DNA from: Microcella pacifica
GTDB taxonomy: Bacteria; Actinomycetota; Actinomycetes; Actinomycetales; Microbacteriaceae
NCBI RefSeq assembly: GCF_009371975.2
Contig: NZ_VIKT02000011.1
Location: 31,309-95,308, forward strand
Length of the DNA: 64,000 nt
Reading direction: 5' to 3'
In this document: in pieces, positions 45,011 to 54,657 of the stretch
How the letters are laid out: each line of letters opens with the position of its first letter
Position numbering within the stretch: the first letter of the stretch is position 1
The notes under the pieces: model-generated
Databases searched by the model: none
Told to the model about the DNA's origin: nothing
Seen by the model: the letters and a program-made list of their open reading frames with translations, nothing else
Made by a program: the position numbers and the translations under genes

Positions 45011-46039
45011 ATGGCGAGCAGCGCACTGAACATCGAGCGGCCCGGCGAGCGCGGCGTCGTGCCGTTGCGCATCGCGGTCGTCGGTGCGGGTGGCTGGGGC
45101 GCCCAGCACGCACGCGTCGTCACCGAGCGGCTCGACACCGAGCTCGTGGGCATCGTGGGGCGCGACGCGGGGCGCACCGAGGCGCGCGCGGCCAGTTTCG
45201 GCACGCGCGGCTATACCTCCCTCGACGGGATGCTCGAGGCCGAGCATCCCGACCTCGTCACCGTGTGCCTCCCGAACGAGGAGCACTTCGCGCCCACGCT
45301 CGCGCTGCTGCGCGCGGGTGTGCCGCTGCTCGTCGAGAAGCCGCTCGTGTTCGACCTCGGCGAGGCCGACGCCCTGCTCGAGGCCGCGGGCGACACCTTC
45401 TTCGCGATCAACTTCAACCACCGCTACGCCGAGCCCGTGCTACGCGCGCGAGCCGCGATCGAAGCGGGCGAGCTTGGCGAGCTCGTGTTCGCGACCTGGC
45501 GGTTTGGGGGCGAGGCCAACCGCGGGCCCTCGCCGCACGCCAACCTCATCGAGACGCAGTGCCACGGCTTCGACATGCTCGAGCACCTGTGCGGGCCGAT
45601 CGCCTCGGTGGCCGCGCAGATGACCTCGATGACCTACGGGGCGTTCAGCACGGTCGCGATCGCCCTCGAGTTCGCCTCCGGGGCGGTCGGCACGATGCTC
45701 GGCTCCTACGACTCGTCGTATGCCTACCCCGACGCGCAGCTCGTCGAGCTCAACGGCACCGCGGGCCGCGCGGTCATCCGCGACACCGTCGGCTCGCTCA
45801 GCCTGCAGTCGGTCGGCGACGAGACCGAGCGGGTGTGGCGGCCCGGCTACTTCGACGATGAGGCGCGCTCCTTCGAGCGCACCTTCGACCGCCATCTGGA
45901 TGCTGTGCTCACATCTTTGCGGGCCGGCTCACCGCCCCCGGTGCCGGCGTCGGCAGGTCGCCGTGCGCTCAAGCTCGCGCACGCCGTGATCCGCTCCCAC
46001 GAGACCGGGGCTCGCGTGCCCACTCGCCCCGCCGCGTAG
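45011..46039 (+). CDS. Gfo/Idh/MocA family NAD(P)-dependent oxidoreductase
   Basis: A 342-residue sugar or polyol dehydrogenase-like protein. The Rossmann fold opens with LRIAVVGAGGWGAQHARVV, and the family EKP motif is present as LLVEKPLVFD. The C-terminal domain has FNHRYAEPVLRARAAIEAGELGELV. Substrate unknown; it may act on a sugar, inositol or aldose. It is divergent from guaB3 with 91 bases between. Its stop faces the orphan nuclease-like gene. Confidence 0.9.
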   Translation: MASSALNIERPGERGVVPLRIAVVGAGGWGAQHARVVTERLDTELVGIVGRDAGRTEARAASFGTRGYTSLDGMLEAEHPDLVTVCLPNEEHFAPTLALLRAGVPLLVEKPLVFDLGEADALLEAAGDTFFAINFNHRYAEPVLRARAAIEAGELGELVFATWRFGGEANRGPSPHANLIETQCHGFDMLEHLCGPIASVAAQMTSMTYGAFSTVAIALEFASGAVGTMLGSYDSSYAYPDAQLVELNGTAGRAVIRDTVGSLSLQSVGDETERVWRPGYFDDEARSFERTFDRHLDAVLTSLRAGSPPPVPASAGRRALKLAHAVIRSHETGARVPTRPAA

Positions 46040-46061
46040 CCCGCCGGCAACTCACCACCCC

Positions 46062-46102
46062 GGGAACACCCCACTCTGTTCCGGAACGGTTGGAGTGTTC
46101 CC
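46062..46102. terminator. Bidirectional hairpin between convergent genes
   Basis: GGGAACAC (46062-46069) pairs with GTGTTCCC (46095-46102) and encloses the palindrome GTTCCGGAAC (46078-46087). It stands between the convergent oxidoreductase and nuclease-like genes, where a shared terminator is expected. Confidence 0.6.
46076..46089. repeat. Direct repeat CTGTTCCGGAACGG, left copy
   Basis: Identical to 47210-47223, which lies on the other side of the nuclease-like gene; the match extends to AGTG four bases further in both copies. The palindromic core is TTCCGGAA. Confidence 0.55.
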
Positions 46103-46120
46103 GCAGGGTTGTGGCGCACG

Positions 46121-47068
46121 TCATCGCCGGGGCACCCCCGCCGCCGAGAGCGTGGCTGCAAGCCGCCGGGCGTGCACGAGGTCTGACCAATCCCAGCGGC
46201 ACACCCCGCGGCCGGTCGCCCGCACCGAGTCTTCACGACGCTTCTCGTGCACGACCCTGTCTGAGGCCGAGCGGTTGCCACGCATGGTCGCTGACGTGTA
46301 CTTCTCGCGCCCATCGAACTCACCGAGCAGGCGACCGCCCGACCAGCCGAAGTCGGCCCTGAACAGCTCACCTCGGAGCCCGCGCACCTCGACCTGCAGC
46401 TCGGGGTCGGCGAAGCCGAGCTGTCGAATGAGCACGCGACTCCACGACTCGCCCGGCGACTCCGATCGCCCGTCGGCGAAACTCAGCACACGCTCGAGCC
46501 GGGCTCTGCCCCGCCGCAGCCCGAGGGCGTCAGCCGCCTCGGCGATCTCGTCGAGGCTGCATCGCACACCGCCTCCGCGCACTCGCAACGCCCAGTCGAC
46601 CGCGACGACTCCAGCGGCGAAGGGGTGAGAAGCCGCGAACTCGGCCAGGGTCCGGGCCAGGCTCGTCAGAACCACCCCGTCCTGCTCGACGACATAGGCG
46701 TCGGGGTGCGCCGTGCCCCAGTAGCGCAGTCCCCCCGCTGCTCTTGTCGACGCTGCGCTCCACCCGAGCACCTCGACTGCTGATGGTGGAGAGTTGAGAA
46801 GTGGCACGCCCCACACGAGAGCAGCCGACGCGCGGGCAAGCGGACGACGGGTTCGGCCGTACCGAGCCACCGCGAGCGCCCTGGTGAGCGCGAGCTCGGT
46901 CGCCGTGAGTTCGGCAGCGATCTCCGCGGGAAGGTCGAGACCATGAGCGAGGGGGATGAGCCGCCGGGCCCGGCGAGCACGCGTGAGCGACGAGCCAGAA
47001 CCGGTCTCGACACGCAACTCACGAGCAACAATGAGCTGTTCGAGTGCGGCGACAACGGCAGGATTCAC
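46121..47068 (-). CDS. Orphan AbiEi/DUF559-like protein with PD-(D/E)XK-type C-terminus
   Basis: A 315-residue protein of a type found scattered, often in several copies, in actinobacterial genomes. The N-terminal half has a helix-rich LTRARRARRLIPLAHGL region resembling AbiEi winged helices. The C-terminal quarter reads SPGESWSRVLIRQLGF ... ELFRADFGWSGGRLLGEFDGREKY ... EKRREDSVRATG, matching the endonuclease fold of DUF559: Glu, Asp, E-x-D spacing and a basic helix. No toxin partner gene is adjacent. The GTG at 47068 gives a compact start; an ATG at 47104 is possible. Flanking 14-bp direct repeats suggest it may be a mobile or recently gained gene. Confidence 0.7.
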   Translation of the reverse strand: MNPAVVAALEQLIVARELRVETGSGSSLTRARRARRLIPLAHGLDLPAEIAAELTATELALTRALAVARYGRTRRPLARASAALVWGVPLLNSPPSAVEVLGWSAASTRAAGGLRYWGTAHPDAYVVEQDGVVLTSLARTLAEFAASHPFAAGVVAVDWALRVRGGGVRCSLDEIAEAADALGLRRGRARLERVLSFADGRSESPGESWSRVLIRQLGFADPELQVEVRGLRGELFRADFGWSGGRLLGEFDGREKYTSATMRGNRSASDRVVHEKRREDSVRATGRGVCRWDWSDLVHARRLAATLSAAGVPRR

Positions 47069-47209
47069 CCCGCCAGGATGGATGCCCAGCCCCGAGCATC
47101 CCACGCTCGAAGCTCACTCTGCAGAACCGCGCTCGGCACTCGGCCTCTGGGGAGGGAGCACCCCACCCCACTCCCACTCACGCGAGGCACCCGAGCGGGG
47201 CCGCGCCAC

Positions 47210-47223
47210 CTGTTCCGGAACGG
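47210..47223. repeat. Direct repeat CTGTTCCGGAACGG, right copy
   Basis: Second copy of the 14-mer at 46076-46089, in the same orientation. It is 142 bases upstream of the orphan gene's start and 42 bases beyond the guaB stop. Confidence 0.55.
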
Positions 47224-47264
47224 GCGCAGTGATCCGCGACGGGTGAGGTGGGCCAGTTGGCGGG

Positions 47265-48836
<1,572 letters not shown>

Positions 48837-48881
48837 TTAGGCAGAAACGTATTCCGTGGCAATAATGGCTAGTCACCGTCG

Positions 48882-48908
48882 GTTGCCGCCGCGAAACGCG
48901 GCGGCAAC
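48882..48908. promoter_or_regulatory. Perfect 12-bp hairpin with AAA loop before livH
   Basis: GTTGCCGCCGCG-AAA-CGCGGCGGCAAC lies 86 bases before the livH start, in the 227-base gap between divergent guaB and livH. If transcribed it would be a very stable hairpin, compatible with attenuation; if not, it is an operator-like palindrome. Confidence 0.55.
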
Positions 48909-48920
48909 AAACGATCCGTA

Positions 48921-48936
48921 TCGTCAACGTTGACGA
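48921..48936. promoter_or_regulatory. Perfect 16-bp palindrome TCGTCAACGTTGACGA before livH
   Basis: An uninterrupted palindrome 12 bases after the preceding hairpin and 58 bases before the livH GTG. Its size and position suit a repressor site for the liv operon; the regulator is unknown. Confidence 0.55.
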
Positions 48937-48994
48937 CAGGGCCCAACCCGCCCGCGGGGCAGCACGCCTCGACCCGGAACAACCTGGAGGTTTC

Positions 48995-50326
48995 GTGGCA
49001 CACGCTGCTAGCAGACCAGTCGCCCGGCGGGCACCACGGCGGCTCATGGCCGTGCTGTTCGCCACGGTCGTGGCTGCTCTCACTCTGTCCGTCGCCGCAC
49101 CGGCCGCTGCCGACGAGGTCGGTCTCGACGAGTACGACTTCCGCATCAGCGGCCTCGTCGAGCTTGCCGACGAACCCCTCGAGGATGTTCGCCTCGTCAT
49201 CGACGGCGGTGGCTTCAGTGTCGAGGTGCTCACCGGCGCCGATGGCCGCTGGGCCGTCGGCGTGCCCGTGCAAGGGGACTACACCGTCACCCTCGACGAG
49301 ACGACGCTCCCCGATGGCATCGCCGTCGTGCAGACGACGCAGGAGGGCGACGAGACCCCCAACAGCCGGGATGTGAACATCGGGCAGTCCGGCAGCACCG
49401 TCCTGAACTTCTTCATCGGCCAGGGCGAGCGCAACACGGTCAACCTGTGGGACCAGATCGTCGATCGCTTCTTCAACGGACTGAACTTCGGTCTGCTGCT
49501 GGCACTCGCCGCCATCGGGCTCTCACTCGTGTTCGGCACGACCGGCCTGAGCAACTTCGCGCACGCCGAGCTCATCACCTTCGGTGCCCTCATGGCCCTC
49601 ACCTTCAGCACGGTCGTCGCCCTGCCGCTCTGGCTCGCGCTCCTCATCGCGCTGATCCTGAGTGCGGCCTTCGGCTGGGCCAACGACGCCGGACTGTGGA
49701 GGCCGTTGCGCAAGCGGGGCGTGGGGCTCATCCCGATGATGATCGTGAGCATCGGGCTCTCCCTCGCCCTCCGCTACGTGTTCCAGTTCTTCTACGGCGG
49801 CGAGACCCAGCAGCTTCCCGGCGCGACCGACTCGTCGTTCTCGATCGGCGCGTTCGGCCTCTCGTGGGTCGATGTCGGCAGCATGGCGCTCTCTGTCGTG
49901 GTCCTGCTGGCGGTCGCCTTCTTCCTGCTGCGCACGCGCGTCGGCAAGGCGACACGCGCGGTCTCCGACAACCCTGCACTCGCGGCAGCTTCGGGCATCG
50001 ACGTCGACCGCGTGATCCGCATCGTCTGGATATTGGCCGGCTTCCTCGCCGGCATGTCGGGCATCATCTGGGCGTACTTCCGCCCCGGTGTCGGCTGGGA
50101 CATGGGATTCCAGCTGCTGCTGCTGACCTTCGCCGCAGTCACGCTCGGCGGGCTCGGAACGGCGTTCGGCGCTCTCGTGGGAGCCCTCATCGTCGGTTTC
50201 TTCGTCGAGATGTCGACGCTCATCATCCCTTCCGACACGAAGTACGTCGGGGCGCTGATCATCCTCATCCTGGTGCTGCTCGTGCGGCCACAGGGAATCC
50301 TCGGACGCAAAGAACGAATCGGCTAG
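48995..50326 (+). CDS. livH: Branched-chain amino acid ABC permease LivH with N-terminal extracytoplasmic domain
   Basis: A 443-residue permease with an unusual front part. Residues 1-39 form a signal peptide (RRLMAVLFATVVAALTLSVAAPAAADE). Residues 45-140 are a small beta-sandwich resembling carboxypeptidase-regulatory or SdrD-B-like modules: GLVELADEPLEDVRLVIDGGG and GRWAVGVPVQGDYTVTL. Residues 160-443 are the normal LivH permease with about eight membrane segments and ending in VLLVRPQGILGRKERIG. The GTG at 48995 is supported by CTGGAGGTTTC just upstream, so the extension is probably real. It may sit outside near the binding protein. Confidence 0.9.
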   Translation: MAHAASRPVARRAPRRLMAVLFATVVAALTLSVAAPAAADEVGLDEYDFRISGLVELADEPLEDVRLVIDGGGFSVEVLTGADGRWAVGVPVQGDYTVTLDETTLPDGIAVVQTTQEGDETPNSRDVNIGQSGSTVLNFFIGQGERNTVNLWDQIVDRFFNGLNFGLLLALAAIGLSLVFGTTGLSNFAHAELITFGALMALTFSTVVALPLWLALLIALILSAAFGWANDAGLWRPLRKRGVGLIPMMIVSIGLSLALRYVFQFFYGGETQQLPGATDSSFSIGAFGLSWVDVGSMALSVVVLLAVAFFLLRTRVGKATRAVSDNPALAAASGIDVDRVIRIVWILAGFLAGMSGIIWAYFRPGVGWDMGFQLLLLTFAAVTLGGLGTAFGALVGALIVGFFVEMSTLIIPSDTKYVGALIILILVLLVRPQGILGRKERIG

Positions 50327-50335
50327 GAGCGGACC

Positions 50336-51316
50336 ATGGACTGGATTCAACTACTCTCCAACGCCGCGCAGGAGTTCATCTCCCCGACGACGGCCGCCTA
50401 CGCGCTCGCCGCCCTCGGCCTCGCAGTGCACTTCGGCTTCACCGGTCTGCTGAACTTCGGCCAAGCGGGCTTCATGATGCTCGGCGCCTATGGTTTCGCC
50501 ATCGCGACGCTCACGTTCGGCTGGCCCGTATGGGCCGCGGTCTTGTTCGGCGTCGTCGCGTCGATCGTGTTCGCCTTCATCTTGGGTCTACCCACCCTGA
50601 GGCTGCGCGCCGACTACCTCGCGATCGTCACGATCGCCGCGGCCGAGATCGTGCGCCTGCTGTTCACGACGAACGTGTTCGAGCCCGTCACGGGGTCCGC
50701 CAACGGCCTGCAGGGCTACAAGGGCGGCTTCGAAGACCTCAACCCGATTCCCGAAGGCACCTACGGCTTCGGCCCCTTCGTCTACAACGAGTACGACTGG
50801 TGGGTTCGCATCGTCGGCTGGGGCGTGGTCGTGATCGCCGCACTCATCACCTGGCAGCTCTTCAAGAGCCCGTGGGGTCGAGTGATCAAGGGCATCCGCG
50901 AGGACGAGGATGCTGTGCGCGCGCTCGGCAAGAACGTCTACTTCTACAAGATGCAGTCGCTCATCCTCGGCGGCGTCTACGGCTCCCTCGCCGGCATGAT
51001 CTTCATCCTGCCCCGGTCTGTCGTGCCCGCCAACTACCAGCCGACCCTAACGTTCTTCATCTACGCGATCCTGCTGCTCGGCGGGGCGGCCACGGTCTTC
51101 GGCCCCATCCTCGGCGCCATGATCTTCTGGGTGCTGCTGTCGTTCTTCTCGGGCTTCATCGCCCGCGCAGTGAGCGAGGGCTTCTTGCCCTTCATGACCA
51201 CCGTGCAGGCGGGGCAGCTGCGCTTCATCTTCGTCGGCATCGCGATCATGCTCATCGTCATATACAGACCACAGGGAATCCTGGGCAACAAGAAGGAGCT
51301 GGCTTTTGTCAAGTAG
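50336..51316 (+). CDS. livM: Branched-chain amino acid ABC permease
   Basis: A 326-residue permease of the LivM type with about nine membrane segments. The LPTLRLRADYLAIVTIAAAEIVRLLF segment and the end IYRPQGILGNKKELAFVK are characteristic. It partners LivH in the translocation channel. It starts nine bases after livH, and its end overlaps livG by 11 bases. Confidence 0.93.
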   Translation: MDWIQLLSNAAQEFISPTTAAYALAALGLAVHFGFTGLLNFGQAGFMMLGAYGFAIATLTFGWPVWAAVLFGVVASIVFAFILGLPTLRLRADYLAIVTIAAAEIVRLLFTTNVFEPVTGSANGLQGYKGGFEDLNPIPEGTYGFGPFVYNEYDWWVRIVGWGVVVIAALITWQLFKSPWGRVIKGIREDEDAVRALGKNVYFYKMQSLILGGVYGSLAGMIFILPRSVVPANYQPTLTFFIYAILLLGGAATVFGPILGAMIFWVLLSFFSGFIARAVSEGFLPFMTTVQAGQLRFIFVGIAIMLIVIYRPQGILGNKKELAFVK

Positions 51317-52238
51317 CAGCCCGAGTGACGCCACCGGCCCCATCAAGACCACGGGGCTCCACGTCGGTGAACCCGCCCCCGGGGTGGCCAAGACCGACCC
51401 CATCATCGTCGCCGATCACATCACACGCCGCTTCGGCGGCCTCACGGCGGTCGATGTCGACCACATCGAGATTCCCCGCGGCGCGATCACTGCACTCATC
51501 GGCCCCAACGGTGCCGGCAAGACGACGCTCTTCAACCTGCTCACGGGCTTCGATCAGCCCGACTCGGGAAAGTGGACGTTCGACGGCTCCGGCATCTCGG
51601 GCATTCCCGCGTTCAAGGTTGCCCGCAAGGGCCAGGTGCGCACCTTCCAGTTGACGAAGGCTCTCGCGCTGCTCACCGTGCTCGACAACATGAAGCTCGG
51701 TGCCAAGGGGCAGCGAGGTGAGAGCCTCTTCCGCGCCCTCTTCCCCTTCATCTGGAGGAAGCAGGAGGCCGAGATCGAAGAGCGCGCGCTCGTGCTGCTC
51801 GAACGCTTCAAGCTCCTCGAGAAGAAGGACGACTACGCCGCGAGTCTCTCCGGCGGTCAGCGCAAGCTGCTCGAGATGGCGCGCGCTCTCATGAGCGAGC
51901 CCACGCTCGTCATGCTCGACGAGCCGATGGCGGGTGTGAACCCGGCGCTCACACAATCGCTTCTCGACCACATTCTCGGCCTCAAGGAGCAGGGCATGAC
52001 CGTGCTCTTCGTCGAGCACGACATGCACATGGTGCGGCACATCGCCGACTGGGTCATCGTCATGGCGGAGGGCCGCATCGTCGCCGAGGGCGACCCGCAC
52101 GAGGTCATGGCGAACCCCGCCGTGATCGACGCCTATCTGGGCGCGCACCACGACGAGGATCTCGGAGAGATCGAGTCCGAGACACAATCAGCGATCAAGG
52201 AGCTGGCCGATGACGACGCCGACGAAGTCAAGCACTGA
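51306..52238 (+). CDS. livG: Branched-chain amino acid ABC ATPase LivG
   Basis: A 310-residue ATPase. Walker A is GPNGAGKTT, the Q-loop includes RTFQLTKAL, the signature is LSGGQRKL and Walker B LVMLDEPMAGVNP. The protein starts at a TTG (51306) with AAGGAG upstream, inside the livM gene. It has an N-terminal extension of about 30 residues and an acidic C-terminal tail (DEDLGEIESETQ) not needed for the ATPase core. It overlaps livF by 29 bases. Confidence 0.93.
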   Translation: MSSSSPSDATGPIKTTGLHVGEPAPGVAKTDPIIVADHITRRFGGLTAVDVDHIEIPRGAITALIGPNGAGKTTLFNLLTGFDQPDSGKWTFDGSGISGIPAFKVARKGQVRTFQLTKALALLTVLDNMKLGAKGQRGESLFRALFPFIWRKQEAEIEERALVLLERFKLLEKKDDYAASLSGGQRKLLEMARALMSEPTLVMLDEPMAGVNPALTQSLLDHILGLKEQGMTVLFVEHDMHMVRHIADWVIVMAEGRIVAEGDPHEVMANPAVIDAYLGAHHDEDLGEIESETQSAIKELADDDADEVKH

Positions 52239-52986
52239 CGCGGGAAGCGCCGCCGTGGACGACCGCAAGCTCGTCGTCCATGTCGACAAGGTGACGGCCG
52301 GCTACCTGCCGGGCATCGACATCCTCACCGACTGTTCGCTCACCGCCTACGACGGCGAGCTCATCGGCATCATCGGGCCGAACGGCGCCGGCAAGTCGAC
52401 GCTGCTCAAGTCCATCTTCGGTCTCGTCAAGGTGCGGCAGGGCACGATCTCGCTCTACGGCGACGAGATCACGAACCTCAAGGCGAACAAGCTCGTCTCC
52501 AAGGGCGTCGGCTTCGTACCTCAGACCAACAACGTCTTCCCGACCCTCACGATTCGCGAGAACCTCGAGATGGGCATCTTCCAGAAGCCCAAGGAGCTCG
52601 ATCACCGCCTGGAATTCGTGGTCGACATCTTCCCGGAGCTCGGCAAGCGGCTCGGACAGCGAGCGGGCTCGCTCTCCGGCGGTGAGCGGCAGATGGTCGC
52701 CATGAGCCGAGCCCTCATGATGAGCCCCGAAGTGATTCTGCTCGACGAGCCCAGCGCGGGCCTCTCGCCCGTGCGGCAGGACGAGGCCTTCCTGCGCGTC
52801 AAAGAGATCAACAAGGCGGGCGTGACGACGATCATGGTCGAGCAGAACGCTCGGCGCTGCCTGCAGATCTGCGACCGCGGCTATGTGCTCGACCAGGGCA
52901 CGGACGCCTACGAGGGCGCGGGCCGTGATCTGCTGAACGACCCCAAGGTCATCGGCCTGTACCTGGGCACCCTCGGCCAGGAGTAG
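52210..52986 (+). CDS. livF: Branched-chain amino acid ABC ATPase LivF
   Basis: A 258-residue ATPase pairing with LivG. Walker A is GPNGAGKST, the Q-loop FVPQTNNVFPTLT, the signature LSGGERQM and Walker B VILLDEPSAGLSP. The ATG at 52210 lies within livG. Last gene of the livHMGF run, which is followed by a strong terminator. The ligand class (leucine/isoleucine/valine or amides/urea-like) cannot be read from the ATPases. Confidence 0.94.
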   Translation: MTTPTKSSTDAGSAAVDDRKLVVHVDKVTAGYLPGIDILTDCSLTAYDGELIGIIGPNGAGKSTLLKSIFGLVKVRQGTISLYGDEITNLKANKLVSKGVGFVPQTNNVFPTLTIRENLEMGIFQKPKELDHRLEFVVDIFPELGKRLGQRAGSLSGGERQMVAMSRALMMSPEVILLDEPSAGLSPVRQDEAFLRVKEINKAGVTTIMVEQNARRCLQICDRGYVLDQGTDAYEGAGRDLLNDPKVIGLYLGTLGQE

Positions 52987-53002
52987 CGCCCCCAGAACGT
53001 CA

Positions 53003-53039
53003 CCAAGGCCCCGCAGAGCACGTCTCTGCGGGGCCTTGG
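53003..53039 (+). terminator. Terminator of the livHMGF operon
   Basis: A perfect 16-bp stem (CCAAGGCCCCGCAGAG at 53003-53018, complement 53024-53039) with a 5-base loop, 16 bases beyond the livF stop. Confidence 0.85.
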
Positions 53040-53075
53040 CGTGTCGGCTTGCGGTCCCCCACCACCACCGGGCGT

Positions 53076-53141
53076 CACGACACCGGCACCACAGCAGCAC
53101 GACAGCGGCACGACAGCGGCACGACAAAGGCACGACAAAGG
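53076..53141. repeat. Six tandem 11-bp repeats (CACGACAnnGG)
   Basis: Six head-to-tail 11-base units: CACGACACCGG, CACCACAGCAG, CACGACAGCGG twice and CACGACAAAGG twice, running into the next hairpin. They lie between the two convergent terminators of livF and the binding-protein gene. The pairwise sequence identity suggests recent duplication of single units. Confidence 0.75.
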
Positions 53142-53166
53142 GCCCCGGCGTGATGCCGGGGCCCTT
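53138..53166 (-). terminator. Terminator of the livK-type gene
   Basis: Perfect 12-bp stem (AAGGGCCCCGGC, complement at 53155-53166) with a 5-base loop, 19 bases beyond the stop codon of the binding-protein gene. Confidence 0.85.
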
Positions 53167-53185
53167 CGTGGTCAGCTAGCCGAGA

Positions 53186-54445
53186 CTAGTTGAGGCGGTT
53201 GCCCGCGTAGGTGTTGTCGTCGCCGTACTCGAAGATGCCGATGGTGGCCTCAGTGGGGTCACCGGCGTCGTTGAGCGTGATCGGGCCCGAGGGGCCGTCG
53301 TAGTCGACGATGCCGCCGTCGGCGATGATCTGTGCGCAGGACGCGAAGTCCGTGCACTTCTCACCGTCGCCGGAACCACCCGAGACCTCCTGCAGCTTCG
53401 ACGCGATGTCGACACCATCGGTCGAGCCGGCCGCGAGAGCGGCGAGCGCGATGAGGATGGTGGCGTCATACGACTCGGAGGAGTACAGGAACGAGTCCAG
53501 ATCCGGGTCGATGGCGAGCAGGCGGTCGGTGAAGTCGTCCGTCAGGTTCGGGGCCGGGGCAGTGCCCTTGGCGCCCGTGATCAGACCGGTCTCGAAGTCT
53601 GCACTGTAGTCGGCGAGGTTGCCGTCCACGAAGTACAGGTTCTCGCCCGGGTATCCCGCGCCGACGAGGCCCGGAACGACGATCTTCGCCTGGTCGAACG
53701 TGATGACGGCGATCGCGTCGGGGTTGGCAGCGGTCAGCGCCGAGATCTGCGAGTCGAAGCTCGTGTCACCCTCGTTGAACAGCTGCTCCTCGACGACCTC
53801 GCCACCAGCGGCCTCGAAGGTCGAGGTGAGCTGGGCCGCGAGACCGGTGCCGTACGCGTCGTTCAGCACGAGCAGACCGAGGGTCGCCGCGCCGTCCTCC
53901 GCGATCAGGTTTCCGAGAACTTCACCCTGGAGCAGGTCCGAGGGAGCGGTGCGGAAGTACAGGCCATCGTCGTCGTAGGTCGTGAAGTCCGGCGACGTGT
54001 TCGCCGGCGAGAAGTGCACGACGCCGGCACCGGTGATCTGGTCGATGACCGTGAACGAGACACCCGAGGACGCTGCGCCGATGATGGCGTCGACGTCCTG
54101 CGAGAGGAGGTCGGTCACCGAGACGGTCGCGGTGTCGGTCGTGGTGTCACCGGAGTCGCGGTAGATCGCTTCGACGGTGAGGCTCGTGCCCGCCTCGTTG
54201 ATCTCCTGCACGGCGAGCGCGACGCCCGCCTCCTCGGGGGGCCCGAGGAACGCCAGCGCGCCACTCTGGGGCAGGATGGTGCCGATCGTGAGAGTCAGGT
54301 CTTCAGCGGGGCCAGCAGGCTCTTCCTCTGTCGTCGCTGCGCATCCACCAAGGATGAGTGCGCTGGTGCCCAGGACGGCAATGCCGCCGAGGACCGACTT
54401 GAGAGAACGAGAGCGGCCGGCCGAGCCGGAAGTGAATACGCCCAT
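53186..54445 (-). CDS. livK: Branched-chain amino acid ABC substrate-binding lipoprotein
   Basis: A 419-residue type I periplasmic binding protein. Lipobox ILGGC within an N-terminal hydrophobic stretch marks lipid anchoring. The family pattern is clear: TLTIGTILPQSGALAFLGPPEEAGVALAVQEIN, AIIGAASSGVSFTV, and NDAYGTGLAAQL. The start at 54445 is fixed by AAGGAG ten bases upstream. It faces the livHMGF operon tail-to-tail instead of leading it, so its expression can be set separately. A related gene lies behind its promoter. Confidence 0.92.
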   Translation of the reverse strand: MGVFTSGSAGRSRSLKSVLGGIAVLGTSALILGGCAATTEEEPAGPAEDLTLTIGTILPQSGALAFLGPPEEAGVALAVQEINEAGTSLTVEAIYRDSGDTTTDTATVSVTDLLSQDVDAIIGAASSGVSFTVIDQITGAGVVHFSPANTSPDFTTYDDDGLYFRTAPSDLLQGEVLGNLIAEDGAATLGLLVLNDAYGTGLAAQLTSTFEAAGGEVVEEQLFNEGDTSFDSQISALTAANPDAIAVITFDQAKIVVPGLVGAGYPGENLYFVDGNLADYSADFETGLITGAKGTAPAPNLTDDFTDRLLAIDPDLDSFLYSSESYDATILIALAALAAGSTDGVDIASKLQEVSGGSGDGEKCTDFASCAQIIADGGIVDYDGPSGPITLNDAGDPTEATIGIFEYGDDNTYAGNRLN

Positions 54446-54544
54446 GTTGCTCCTTGCGTTTCGAATGTGTTCAGGACACGGCAACGGGATACGTCACCAT
54501 TAAGCCACCGTACGGCGGTAGTGAGGCACGCACAATACGTGCGG

Positions 54545-54560
54545 GTTACATCCCTGTAAC
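54545..54560. promoter_or_regulatory. Inverted repeat GTTAC-n6-GTAAC, possible GlnR-type half site
   Basis: GTTACATCCCTGTAAC lies 100 bases upstream of the livK start, in the 212-base gap to the next gene. GTnAC-n6-GnAAC half sites are the known pattern bound by the nitrogen regulator GlnR in actinobacteria. Only one clear pair is present, so the assignment is weak. Confidence 0.35.
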
Positions 54561-54657
54561 GCCGAGATTCGATATCACAATCCGATCACAGCGACGGATT
54601 CCGTCGAGAAGTGTGCATGGACCGCGTGATTCCGCATCGCGAGCGTGACCCCATCGA

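Noticed and set aside
42127-45861. A plus-strand open frame of about 1240 codons across glpD, guaB3 and the oxidoreductase start
   Set aside because: It is antisense to two clear enzymes, has no recognisable domain and an Arg/Asp/His/Ala-skewed composition typical of mirror frames in GC-rich genes.
46121-47068. A complete toxin-antitoxin or defence system around the AbiEi/DUF559-like gene
   Set aside because: No partner gene lies on either side; the neighbours are a Gfo/Idh/MocA oxidoreductase and guaB.
48995-49460. The LivH N-terminal extension as a start-site artefact
   Set aside because: A good ribosome binding site, a clean signal peptide and a beta-domain pattern support translation from the GTG at 48995.
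53076-53141. The tandem repeat as a CRISPR array
   Set aside because: Units are 11 bases with no spacers and no cas genes are present.
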